From: Alphaproteobacteria bacterium
GTDB taxonomy: Bacteria > Pseudomonadota > Alphaproteobacteria > Caulobacterales > Maricaulaceae
Direction: 5' to 3'
Assembly: GCA_016124675.1 (NCBI GenBank)
Contig: WGNG01000015.1
Location: 62,001 to 126,000, forward strand
DNA: 64,000 bases
Each line of letters begins with the position of its first letter. Position 1 is the first letter of the stretch. Positions 16,409-26,408 of this stretch are shown here, piece by piece. A model generated the notes under the pieces. That model had not been told where the DNA came from. It saw nothing but the letters and a program-made list of their open reading frames with translations, and did not search any database. The translations under genes were made by a program, and so were the position numbers.

Positions 16409-17746
16409 CTACAACCCCCCGCCGACGCGGTTCTTCCAATAGCCCACATCTTCGGCATATTTGCCCACCACCTCGCCCAGCACGGCGTTGAGGCGCAGGG
16501 TGTGGAAGCTGATCCATTCGCCCTGGTCGATCTCTTCCAGGCATTTCATCGAGCTGGACAGGAAAAACGCATAGAGCGCCGCCACCAGGATGAAGAGGAT
16601 GATGAACACCCATCCCAGCGCCGCGATGGTGTCAAACGGGCTGAGGCCCGTGAACGAGGCGAGCAGGGTCAGGAGGGCGGCGAGCGCGCCCAGGAAGGCC
16701 GCCGGCACGAAGATCAGGTAATAGCTGGAATTGCGCCGGATCTGGAACTGGATATTGCGCACATAGGTCTCGATGAAGAAGACGCGCAGCGCAAACCAGT
16801 TGATGTTCAGCGCCCACAGCCGGGCCTCGTCGGCGAGCTTTTCTGAATCGCGCTCCTGGCCCACCGTCACCGATTTGGCCTTGCCGATGGCGGTGCGGTA
16901 ATGGTCATTGAGCCGGGCGAGATAGCGGGTGAGGAAATTGGCCGTCTCGCGCGCGGTGTTGCGCTGGTACGGGCTGTATTCGGCGTAATACAGCGCCCAC
17001 ATCACCAGAGCGGCCAGCGCGCACGAGCCCGCGCCCGCGATCAGCGAGGACAATTGTGCGCCGGTGATCGGCCCGGCGGCCTCGTCGGAGATGGGGCTCA
17101 GCGCCGCAATCACGCCGGTATCGTTCAGGACGATATTGGTGAGCAGCACCCCGCCCAGAATGAGCGAGAACCAGATCGCCAGCTTGCGCACATTGGCGTT
17201 CATCAGCTTGCGGCTCTCATTGAGGAGATACAGAACCCCGCTGTCGGACTCATGAAACTGGCGCGCGATCACTGCGCCTTCCACGTCCTCGAACAGGGCG
17301 CGCGGATCGGACTCGATGGGCACCCGGCCGCTCAGGAAGCCGTTGGCGAGCCGGGCATAGTCCTTCGCCACCGCGTCGGTCAGCTCTTCAGGCATGCGCA
17401 TATAGCCCACGCGCACCGACATCCATTTGAAGAACACGCCCTGGCGCGAGATGAAGCCTTCCTCGTGGGCGAAATCATCGCCCAGCGCCGCCTCGGTCAG
17501 CGTGCGCCGGCCCGACAGGGCGGCGGCGGCCACTGCCTCCACCGCCTCATCGCCCACCGCAGCGGCCGTGCGCCGCCCGGCGCCCAGAAGGCGCAGGATG
17601 AGGCGATAGGGAAAGGTGGCGGCCCGCAGGAGCGCGCTGATGAAGGGCCGCGCGCTGGCGCGCAGGATGACGGCGACGAGCGCCAGGATGAGCCCGGCGC
17701 CAAGGCCGGCGATGAACCATGCGGACACTGACAGGCCCTCGCCCAT
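16409..17746 (-). CDS. Conserved membrane protein of unknown function
   Basis: 445 residues from the ATG at 17746, chosen over the GTG at 17773 because GGAGGGGAGAG lies just upstream. The layout is one N-terminal helix (WFIAGLGAGLILALVAVIL), a cytoplasmic helical region of about 150 residues, two central helices (LAIWFSLILGGVLLTNIVL; LIAGAGSCALAALVMWALYY), a long polar stretch and two C-terminal helices (YLIFVPAAFLGALAALLTLL; LGWVFIILFILVAALYAFFL). I do not recognise a family. The 270-base gap to rpsA holds no gene. Confidence 0.65.
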   Translation of the reverse strand: MGEGLSVSAWFIAGLGAGLILALVAVILRASARPFISALLRAATFPYRLILRLLGAGRRTAAAVGDEAVEAVAAAALSGRRTLTEAALGDDFAHEEGFISRQGVFFKWMSVRVGYMRMPEELTDAVAKDYARLANGFLSGRVPIESDPRALFEDVEGAVIARQFHESDSGVLYLLNESRKLMNANVRKLAIWFSLILGGVLLTNIVLNDTGVIAALSPISDEAAGPITGAQLSSLIAGAGSCALAALVMWALYYAEYSPYQRNTARETANFLTRYLARLNDHYRTAIGKAKSVTVGQERDSEKLADEARLWALNINWFALRVFFIETYVRNIQFQIRRNSSYYLIFVPAAFLGALAALLTLLASFTGLSPFDTIAALGWVFIILFILVAALYAFFLSSSMKCLEEIDQGEWISFHTLRLNAVLGEVVGKYAEDVGYWKNRVGGGL

Positions 17747-17870
17747 GACTGCGCTCTCCCCTCCGGCGATCACTGCAGCCCCCTCAGGCTTGTGCAGCGC
17801 GCATGCGGTACAGTCTAGCGTGCAGCCCGCGCTGCGGCGAGAGGCGTTGACCTCTAAATCACCCGCCGTG

Positions 17871-18518
17871 TCAGAAAGGCGCCCAGTTGCGCTGGCGCGA
17901 ATAGGCGAGATAGCCGATATTGGCGCCTGCCCGCAGGCCCACGCCCGAGCGGATGGGGGCGAGCGTGATCTCGTCGGCGCGCTGATAGTTTATCCCCAGC
18001 CCGGCGACGAAATAGGCCGATCCCTCCACGCCGGGAAAGCGCTGGTAGAGGCGGTCAATCTCATAAAGGTCATACACCAGCGTGAAGACGCGGCTGGCAT
18101 TGCCGCCCGCGTCAAAGCCCACTGACGGGCCCTGCCAGTACACCTTGATGGGCGCCTCGCCCGATTTCATCGTCAGATAGCCCTCGCCATAGCGCAGACC
18201 CACCCCGAACGCCGCCGACAGCTCCTCACCCGCGATATAGCCCACCGGCCGGCCGAGATCGGAGAAGGCGCGCTCCAGCACGCTGGCGGCGGCTTCGGCC
18301 GTGACGCCGAAAAAGTCCGCCGCCGCCTCCACCAGCTCGTCTTGCGAATAGGTGTCGATATTGTCCTGATAGGCGCTGGGCTGGCCGTAGCCGGGGCTCT
18401 GGGACGCCGCCGCCCCGGCGCGCGCGTCCGGCGCCCCGGATCCGGTGGCGGTGCAGGCGGAAAGCATTGCCGCCAGACCCAGGGCGGCGGCGGCGCGAAG
18501 GGGGAGGGAAACTCTCAT
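17871..18518 (-). CDS. eipA: EipA-like envelope integrity lipoprotein (DUF1134)
   Basis: 215 residues from the ATG at 18518. A signal peptide ends in the lipobox LSAC, so this copy is probably a lipoprotein. After a disordered stretch the DUF1134 domain is plain: YSQDELVEAAADFFG, RPVGYIAGEELSAAFGVGLR, VYWQGPSVGFDAGGN, FPGVEGSAYFVAGLG and the C-terminal APIRSGVGLRAGANIGYL. In Brucella EipA supports envelope integrity and, as I recall, is activated by CtrA. A CtrA-like site lies about 90 bases upstream here. Confidence 0.88.
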   Translation of the reverse strand: MRVSLPLRAAAALGLAAMLSACTATGSGAPDARAGAAASQSPGYGQPSAYQDNIDTYSQDELVEAAADFFGVTAEAAASVLERAFSDLGRPVGYIAGEELSAAFGVGLRYGEGYLTMKSGEAPIKVYWQGPSVGFDAGGNASRVFTLVYDLYEIDRLYQRFPGVEGSAYFVAGLGINYQRADEITLAPIRSGVGLRAGANIGYLAYSRQRNWAPF

Positions 18519-18606
18519 CAGGGCGGTCCTAAAGCTCGGCGCCGCAGCGCGCGATTCCTTGCCCGCCACCGTCGCCCACGATTGCGGCAGGCTTTGGGCG
18601 CGAAGG

Positions 18607-18621
18607 TTAGCGCGGGGTTAA
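18607..18621. promoter_or_regulatory. Candidate CtrA-binding site upstream of eipA
   Basis: TTAG, seven bases, TTAA matches the CtrA consensus TTAA-N7-TTAA with one mismatch. On the strand of eipA it reads TTAA-N7-CTAA and lies 89-103 bases before the start codon. The match is short and could be chance, but Brucella eipA is reported to be a CtrA target. Confidence 0.45.
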
Positions 18622-18726
18622 CGGGCGGGGGCGACGGCGGCCCGTTCGGCGCACAGTGGGCGAGAACGGCCCCCATTCCAGCGACGGTCGACCCCGTCTT
18701 CCCGTCGATCCTCGCTGAGCCATTTT

Positions 18727-18825
18727 CGCAAGCGTCTGTGTCTGTCAAGGACGACCGAGCCTTGGCTCGGTCGCCGCGCGCGGCGGCCCGAAGGGCCGTC
18801 CTTGACAGACACAGACCGCCTTGCG
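18727..18825. repeat. Cloverleaf-like palindromic element, copy 1
   Basis: A 99-bp element in the eipA-lepA gap (18519-18974), which contains no gene. The ends are CGCAAGCG and CGCCTTGCG. A perfect 20-bp stem (18734-18753 with 18797-18816, arm GTCTGTGTCTGTCAAGGACG) encloses three small hairpins in a row: ACCGAGCC/GGCTCGGT, CGCCGCG/CGCGGCG and GCCC/GGGC. A second element at 28824-28929 has the same ends, the same GTCAAGG...CCTTGAC inner border and also three hairpins. It may be a REP/MITE-type element or a structured RNA. Confidence 0.7.
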
Positions 18826-18974
18826 TGATCTTCCAGCATGGAACGATGGGGAGGATTGACCGCCAGCGCCCCGCGATCTGAGCCCGGCGCCGGCGCCCGC
18901 AAGACCATGCATCACCTCCGCCCCACCGCCTGTTCCGCTTGGCGCGGGGCGGCGCCAGTGCTAACTCCCGCGCC

Positions 18975-20779
<1,805 letters not shown>

Positions 20780-20783
<4 letters not shown>

Positions 20784-21196
20784 GGGGCGAGGAAGGCGCG
20801 GATGCGCTGGGCAAGCGTGTCCATGTCTTTCGTTTCGCATTCCCAGATCGTCAGAACCCGCCAGCCTGCGTTTTCCAGGGCTGCCTGGTTCTCAGCATCC
20901 CGCTGCACATTGCGCTCAAGCTTCGGCGCCCAGTACCCGCCATTCGATTTGGGACGGCGTGCAATTTTGCAGGCCGGATCACTGTGCTGATGCCAGAAGC
21001 AGCCGTGGACGAAAATGACCTTGCGGCGGGGGCCGAACACTAAATCGGGCTTGCCGGGCAGGTCCTTCCTGTGCAGCCGGTAGCGGAAGCCCATGGCGTG
21101 GGCGAGCCGGCGCACGATCATCTCCGGCTTCATGCCGCCAGAGCGGATGGCGGCCATGTTCCGGCTGCGGCGTTCGGGAGAGAGCTTGTCAGTCAT
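20780..21196 (-). CDS. vsr: Very short patch repair (Vsr) mismatch endonuclease
   Basis: 138 residues: [19 protein letters not shown] is the family N-terminus, and [23 protein letters not shown] is the catalytic core with the nickase aspartate. Vsr nicks at T:G mismatches produced by deamination of 5-methylcytosine, so it normally accompanies a C5 cytosine methyltransferase. Here it is the third gene of an M-R-vsr operon and overlaps the restriction gene by eight bases. It is expected to protect the recognition site of that system. Confidence 0.95.
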
Positions 21197-22049
21197 CGGG
21201 CGTGAAACGAAAACCCTTTGTGTGACGCGGCTTTGATTGAATGGCCTTCAGCTGCGCAGGGGTCCGGGGCCGGAACGGCAGGACAAAGTCTTTGCCCAGG
21301 CTGATATTTAGCTCTTTCAGGAGCGGCCCATCCTGCGTGCCGTTCAGGACGATGATGCCCTTTGGATGCAGGTGATCGCGCGCACCCTGATTGGAGCGTA
21401 TTCTTTTCATGTAGTCGTGTTGCCGGGCGACCGCATGGATGGTGCTGCGGTGAATGGGCTGTCCGGCAAACCGCTCGAACAGCCGGACGATGCGATCTGT
21501 TCCGGCGGACGGCTGGAATATCTGCTGAGCCTCGTCGGCGCTCAACGTCTCCCAAATGTTCTTTGGAAACGCCTCGTTCTCGACGATCCACTGGATATTG
21601 CACTTGCCTGCTGCGCTTACGGAAAGCTTGCCGTCGCGGTTCGGGCGGCTGGTCAGGTTTTCAGGGACCGCTTCAAGCAAACCCATCCAATAGCGCGCGT
21701 CGGTTTCGCTGACCCGGCACAATAGGCAGATCTGGCCCACCGCTTCCGGCGGTATCATCCAATTGTCCCGCATTGTGAACTTCACATCCACATCATGCGG
21801 GCCAATTCTGAAATCGAGAAGACCACGAGGAAAATCAAGGAAATAACGAAGTGCAGCTTCGACCTTGATGCCCAGAACCGCCTTCTCATTTGCATCAAGC
21901 TGATCAAGGCGGAGGCGCCGGGTCCGGGGCGCGTCGATCAGTTCGTCGATCGCCTGGCGGAAAAGAAAGGGCAGCTCGGCGCGGAAGGCGGCCTCGCCGC
22001 CCCCGGCCGTGAAGATCCGCTCGCGAACGTCGGCCAGCGCATTACTCAT
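21189..22049 (-). CDS. NaeI-like type II restriction endonuclease
   Basis: 286 residues. An acidic catalytic core fits NaeI: E64 (GIKVEAAL), D79 (LLDFRIG), D88 and K90 (HDVDVKF), with spacing that matches the NaeI residues as I recall them. The C-terminal DNA-binding part includes HDYMKRIR and HLHPKGIIVLNG. NaeI recognises GCCGGC and needs two sites; the specificity here is inferred only. It sits 57 bases downstream of a C5 methyltransferase and overlaps vsr. GC content is below that of its chromosomal neighbours, suggesting acquisition. Confidence 0.82.
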   Translation of the reverse strand: MSNALADVRERIFTAGGGEAAFRAELPFLFRQAIDELIDAPRTRRLRLDQLDANEKAVLGIKVEAALRYFLDFPRGLLDFRIGPHDVDVKFTMRDNWMIPPEAVGQICLLCRVSETDARYWMGLLEAVPENLTSRPNRDGKLSVSAAGKCNIQWIVENEAFPKNIWETLSADEAQQIFQPSAGTDRIVRLFERFAGQPIHRSTIHAVARQHDYMKRIRSNQGARDHLHPKGIIVLNGTQDGPLLKELNISLGKDFVLPFRPRTPAQLKAIQSKPRHTKGFRFTPDD

Positions 22050-22106
22050 TGTTGACCTCAGAAACTTTGCCTGAGGCCAGTGTGAGTCTGCCGGATTGAC
22101 TACACG

Positions 22107-23102
22107 TTAAGCGACAGTTTTCACCTGATGAACAAGGCCCGCCGAGGTCAGCGCATCGCCCAGCTTTGACGCCACTGCCCGCGCCACCGGGGGCGGAAAG
22201 GCGTTGCCCACCTGGCGGTAGGCTGCGGTCTTCTTGCCATAGAATTGCCAGTCGTCAGGAAAGCCCTGGATGCGCGCGACCATGCGCACGGTCAGCCGGG
22301 GCATGCCTTCAAACCCGGGCTCGGGCGCTTCGGGCGCAATCGACTTGCCGTTCACACCGAGGGTCTCCCACGCTGCGCGCGCCCGTGTGGGCCCCAGATC
22401 GGGGCCGCCATGCTTCTTGGACCCGCCAACAATGGTCGGGGCGATGTCGTCAGCCTGTTCAGCCCAGGCTGCGGCACCCGGCCAGCCATTGGCCGCCATG
22501 AGATCATAGAGCGTGTCGCCCACGGTGGGCGGGTTGTGCAAATTCGGCTCAGGCCATTCAAAATGCTGAGCAAAGGCATGTTTCACTGCGACAATGATCA
22601 CCCGGGGCCGCAATTGTGGCACGCCATAATCTGACGCATTCAGAAGCCGCCAGTCGCAAGAATACCCAAGCGTCTTGAGCTTGGCTTTCAGGCCATTGCG
22701 GTAATCTTCAAACACCGCGCCCAGAAAGCCGCGCACATTCTCGATCATCACCGCACCCGGTCTGATCTCGTCGATGATATCGAGCGCCGCCGGGAAGAGA
22801 TTGCGCTCGTCCAGCTCGCCAAGCTGCTTGCCGGCGATCGAAAATGGCGGGCAGGGCAGGCCGCCGGCCACGATATCGACGCCCCTATAGGGGCGCGCGT
22901 CGAACTCTTTGATGTCACCTTGCCAGACAGTCCAGTCCGGGCGGTTCAGGCGCAGCGTGCGGCAGGCATCGGCGTCGATTTCCGCGACGCACTCATGCCC
23001 AAACCCTGCCTGTTCGAGGCCAAGCGCCTGGCCGCCCGCGCCAGCGCACAGCTCGATTGAACTCAGACTATTGGGACGGAATGGCGGACGCTCACGCGAC
23101 AT
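22107..23102 (-). CDS. C5-cytosine DNA methyltransferase (M of the NaeI-like system)
   Basis: 331 residues with the C5-methylase motifs in order: ELCAGAGG (motif I), GGLPCPPFS with catalytic Cys84 (motif IV), ENVRGF at about 121 (motif VI), YGVPQLRPR (motif VIII) and QVGNAFPP (motif X). The PCPP variant of the usual PCQ is seen in some branches. It would methylate the site cut by the following NaeI-like enzyme. It is first in the operon; the 223-base gap to trpA, transcribed the other way, holds an AT-rich promoter-like stretch. Confidence 0.93.
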   Translation of the reverse strand: MSRERPPFRPNSLSSIELCAGAGGQALGLEQAGFGHECVAEIDADACRTLRLNRPDWTVWQGDIKEFDARPYRGVDIVAGGLPCPPFSIAGKQLGELDERNLFPAALDIIDEIRPGAVMIENVRGFLGAVFEDYRNGLKAKLKTLGYSCDWRLLNASDYGVPQLRPRVIIVAVKHAFAQHFEWPEPNLHNPPTVGDTLYDLMAANGWPGAAAWAEQADDIAPTIVGGSKKHGGPDLGPTRARAAWETLGVNGKSIAPEAPEPGFEGMPRLTVRMVARIQGFPDDWQFYGKKTAAYRQVGNAFPPPVARAVASKLGDALTSAGLVHQVKTVA

Positions 23103-23325
23103 ATTGTGTCTCCCTACGGTAGCGCACCCTATATACAGTTGCCGGATCGCTCAAATAGAACATAGAAAGAACATTAGTCTTGTTCACAGCTTTCGTCCAC
23201 CCCACCCCCCTGCATCCCCCCGCTTGACCCCTGCGCGTCCATCGTGAAGCTGGCGCGCGTCCCGGCCTTGCGCGCCTTACACAGGCACAGGGCCCCACGG
23301 GAACGCATCCATCGAAGGAATTCAC

Positions 23326-24120
23326 ATGACGCGGCTGGCGGCGGTTTTTGAGAGGTTGCGGGCTGAAGGCCGGGCCGGGTTTGTCGCCTATGTCATGGCG
23401 GGCGATCCCGATGCCGGGACGACGCTCACCCTGATGCGGGGCCTGGCCGATGGCGGGGCGGACATATTGGAGCTGGGCGTGCCCTTCACCGATCCCATGG
23501 CCGACGGCCCGGTGATCCAGCGCGCGGCGATCCGGGCGCTGGCGGGCGGGATGACGCTGGCCGGCGTGCTGGACCTCACCGCGCGCTTTCGCGCCACCCA
23601 CCCGGACACGCCGGTGATCCTGATGGGCTATGCCAACCCGTTTCACGCCATGGGGTATGAGGCGTTTGCGCTGGCCGCGGCCCAGGCCGGGGCGGACGGG
23701 GTGATCTGTGTGGACATTCCGCCGGAGGAGGATGCGCCGCTTCGCACCGCGCTGGAGGCCGGCGGCCTCGCCTTCGTGCGCCTGGCCGCCCCCACCACCG
23801 ATGATGCTCGCCTGCCCCAGGTGGCGGCGCATTGCTCGGGCTTCGTCTACTATGTCTCCACCACCGGCGTCACGGGCGCGCGATCGGGCGCCACATCGGA
23901 CATTGCCGGCGCCGTGGCGCGGGTGCGCGCGGCCAGCGGGCTTCCCGTGGCGGTGGGTTTTGGCGTAAAAACACCCGGACGCGCTGCCGAGATCGCGACA
24001 GTCGCCGACGCCGTGGTGGTCGGATCGGCGATTGTCGAGGCGCTGGAGACCAACGGGGCTGAGGCCGCGCTGAAAATCGGGCGCGATCTCGCCAGCGCCA
24101 CCCACCAGGCGCGCCAATAG
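23326..24120 (+). CDS. trpA: Tryptophan synthase alpha chain
   Basis: 264 residues, a complete TIM-barrel. The catalytic residues E49 (ILELGVPF) and D60 (DPMADGP) are at their standard positions, and the phosphate-binding GVTGARSG and VGFGVKT loops are present. It cleaves indole-3-glycerol phosphate to indole, which passes to TrpB. The ATG has GAAGGA upstream. trpB, which normally precedes trpA, is missing from this window: a restriction-modification operon on the opposite strand stands in that place. Confidence 0.97.
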   Translation: MTRLAAVFERLRAEGRAGFVAYVMAGDPDAGTTLTLMRGLADGGADILELGVPFTDPMADGPVIQRAAIRALAGGMTLAGVLDLTARFRATHPDTPVILMGYANPFHAMGYEAFALAAAQAGADGVICVDIPPEEDAPLRTALEAGGLAFVRLAAPTTDDARLPQVAAHCSGFVYYVSTTGVTGARSGATSDIAGAVARVRAASGLPVAVGFGVKTPGRAAEIATVADAVVVGSAIVEALETNGAEAALKIGRDLASATHQARQ

Positions 24121-24212
24121 GACGAACGACGCACGACGCACGACGGACGGGCTATTGACGGCACAGCGCACGTCTCACCCCGCCTCAAGGATCAGACAGG
24201 AGCAAGGCATTC

Positions 24213-25091
24213 ATGAGCTGGCTGCAGAGACTGACCCCGCCGGGCGTCCAGAAAATTTTTGAAAAGCGCGACACGCCGGAAAATCTCTGGGTGAAATGCC
24301 CTTTGTCGGGCGAAATGGTGTTCACCAGGGATCTCGAAGCCGGCCTGCACGTCACACCCGCCGGCCATCACATGCGCATCGGCCCGGCCCTGCGCTTCAA
24401 ATACACGTTTGACGGCGCCTGGGCCGATATCGCCCTGCCCGAGGTGCCGCGCGACCCGCTGAAATTCCGCGATGACAAGCCCTATTCCAGCCGCCTGACC
24501 GCCGCGCGCAAGAAGACCGGCCGCGACGACGCCATGGCCATTGGCGTGGGCGCGATCCGGGGCGTGGAGACCACCGTGCTGGTGCAGGATTTCGCCTTCA
24601 TGGGCGGGTCGCTGGGCATGGGCGCGGGCGAGGCCTTCATCCGCGCCTGCGAAACCGCCGTGGCCCGGCGCACCCCCCTTGTGGTGTTCACCGCCGCCGG
24701 CGGCGCCCGCATGCAGGAGGGCTGCCTCTCCCTCATGCAGATGCCGCGCACCACGATTGGCGTGGAAATGCTGAAAGATGCGCGCCTGCCCTATATCGTC
24801 GTGCTCACCGACCCCACCACGGGCGGCGTCACGGCGAGCTACGCCATGCTGGGCGATGTCCACCTCGCCGAGCCCGGCGCCCTCATCGGTTTTGCCGGCC
24901 AGCGCGTGATCGAACAGACCATCCGCGAAAAACTCCCCGAAGGCTTCCAGCGCTCCGAATACCTCCTGGCCAAGGGCATGGTGGACAAGGTCGTCCCCCG
25001 CAAGGACCTGCCCAAAACGCTCGGCAATCTCCTGCGCGTCCTGCTCAAGCGCCCCGCGGCGGCGCAAGTGCCGGCAAAGGTGGGGGCGTAG
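24213..25091 (+). CDS. accD: Acetyl-CoA carboxylase carboxyltransferase beta subunit
   Basis: 292 residues. The crotonase-type core is normal ([41 protein letters not shown]). It transfers carboxyl from biotin to acetyl-CoA with AccA. The N-terminal zinc ribbon, usually four cysteines, keeps only one: [10 protein letters not shown] is followed by HVTPAGHHM, where CxxC would be. Loss of the ribbon is, as I recall, seen in several alphaproteobacterial AccD proteins. It lies 92 bases after trpA, the common alphaproteobacterial order; folC does not follow. Confidence 0.97.
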   Translation: MSWLQRLTPPGVQKIFEKRDTPENLWVKCPLSGEMVFTRDLEAGLHVTPAGHHMRIGPALRFKYTFDGAWADIALPEVPRDPLKFRDDKPYSSRLTAARKKTGRDDAMAIGVGAIRGVETTVLVQDFAFMGGSLGMGAGEAFIRACETAVARRTPLVVFTAAGGARMQEGCLSLMQMPRTTIGVEMLKDARLPYIVVLTDPTTGGVTASYAMLGDVHLAEPGALIGFAGQRVIEQTIREKLPEGFQRSEYLLAKGMVDKVVPRKDLPKTLGNLLRVLLKRPAAAQVPAKVGA

Positions 25092-25184
25092 GGGGCATCC
25101 CCGACCTCTAGGCCGCGTCCGTAGATTGGAGTGCGCTGCCTTTCCTCGCCCTTTACAGGAACGTAAACAGAACATATTGTCTTA

Positions 25185-25225
25185 TTCGTTAACGAATTCG
25201 CTTGCGAGTGGGTAGAATCGTTAAC
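25185..25225. promoter_or_regulatory. Repeated TCGTTAAC sites before the second methyltransferase
   Basis: A perfect 12-bp palindrome TTCGTTAACGAA (25185-25196) is followed by a second TCGTTAAC at 25218-25225, 32 bases on (about three helical turns), in the AT-rich leader of the methyltransferase gene. Two phased copies would suit a regulator of the restriction-modification pair. No control protein gene is visible. Confidence 0.4.
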
Positions 25226-25265
25226 TAATTATGTGATTCTTCTCTCCCACAAGCGGGATGGTGCC

Positions 25266-26408
25266 ATGCCTAGCAAATACACAGCGATTGACTTGTTTTG
25301 CGGCGCTGGCGGCCTTTCTGAAGGCCTTCGCCAGGCGGGCTTCCATGTTCTCGCCGGAAATGACTACGACGCCGCTGCTGGAGCAACATTTGCCCATACG
25401 CACCGCGAGGCCAAATTTCTTCCGGGGCCGATTCAGAACATAGATGCTGAAGATTTTCTTCGAGCGGCAAACCTCAAGCGAGGAGAACTCGATTGCCTGG
25501 TAGGAGGTCCGCCTTGCCAGGCGTTCAGCGTCTACAATCATAAGCGCGGCATGCATGATGACCGGAGTCAGCTTTTTCGCGAATACCTGCGGCTGGTTGA
25601 AGGCCTCCTTCCGCGTTGGGTCGTGATGGAGAACGTCACAGGCATCCTGTCAGCGGGGAATGGTGCGGCCGTTGACGCGATCATTGATGGCTTACGAGAG
25701 CTTGGATACAGCAACGTCGAGTATCGCATTCTCAAGGCAGAGGAATACGGGGTTCCACAAGAGCGCCGCAGGGTGGTTTTTATTGCAAACCGGGTCGGCG
25801 CACCCATTATCTGGCCCGAACCGACACACGGGCAGGGCAGACTGCCGTTCAACACCATCAAAGACGCAATAAGCGATCTGCCGCCTCTGGAGAATGGTGA
25901 AGACCGGGGCGTAACGGGCTACGGCGCTGGTCCAAGCAGCCACTTCCAGCACTTGGTGCGAGATGGATCAAATGGGGTTCTCAACCATGGAGCTCCGCGT
26001 CTGTCGTCAGTCAATATCGAGCGGATGCGCCATATTCCACCCGGCGGAAGCTGGCGCGATATTCCCATCGATCTTCTGCCGGACGGGATGAAAAAGGCCC
26101 GGCGCTGTGATCATACCAAGCGTTATGGGCGGATGCGCTGGGATGGCCTTTCTTGCACCGTACTTACCAAATGCGACGTCCATTGGGGCGCCTACATCCA
26201 TCCTGAACAAGATCGTTCGATCAGCGTGCGCGAAGCCGCCCGGCTTCAATCCTTCCCTGACTGGTTTGAGTTTCTGGGATCAAAGACCGAACAGTATGTC
26301 CAAGTGGGCAATGCTGTTCCGCCCATGCTGGGCCGTTGCATAGGTGAAGCGATTTTGAAGGCAGATACTTATTACAAGTCCACCGTTAATCTTGTTGCCG
26401 CTGAGTGA
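25266..26408 (+). CDS. C5-cytosine DNA methyltransferase (M of the NotI-like system)
   Basis: 380 residues from the ATG at 25266 (MPSKYTAIDLFCGAGG); the ORF track begins at an in-frame GTG eleven codons earlier. Motifs: DLFCGAGG (I), GGPPCQAFS with catalytic Cys84 (IV), MENVTG (VI), YGVPQERRR (VIII), QVGNAVPP (X). The target-recognition region lies between VIII and X. Its stop overlaps the ATG of the following NotI-like nuclease (TGATG), a coupled M-R pair. Base composition is clearly lower in GC than accD, a sign of transfer. Confidence 0.93.
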   Translation: MPSKYTAIDLFCGAGGLSEGLRQAGFHVLAGNDYDAAAGATFAHTHREAKFLPGPIQNIDAEDFLRAANLKRGELDCLVGGPPCQAFSVYNHKRGMHDDRSQLFREYLRLVEGLLPRWVVMENVTGILSAGNGAAVDAIIDGLRELGYSNVEYRILKAEEYGVPQERRRVVFIANRVGAPIIWPEPTHGQGRLPFNTIKDAISDLPPLENGEDRGVTGYGAGPSSHFQHLVRDGSNGVLNHGAPRLSSVNIERMRHIPPGGSWRDIPIDLLPDGMKKARRCDHTKRYGRMRWDGLSCTVLTKCDVHWGAYIHPEQDRSISVREAARLQSFPDWFEFLGSKTEQYVQVGNAVPPMLGRCIGEAILKADTYYKSTVNLVAAE

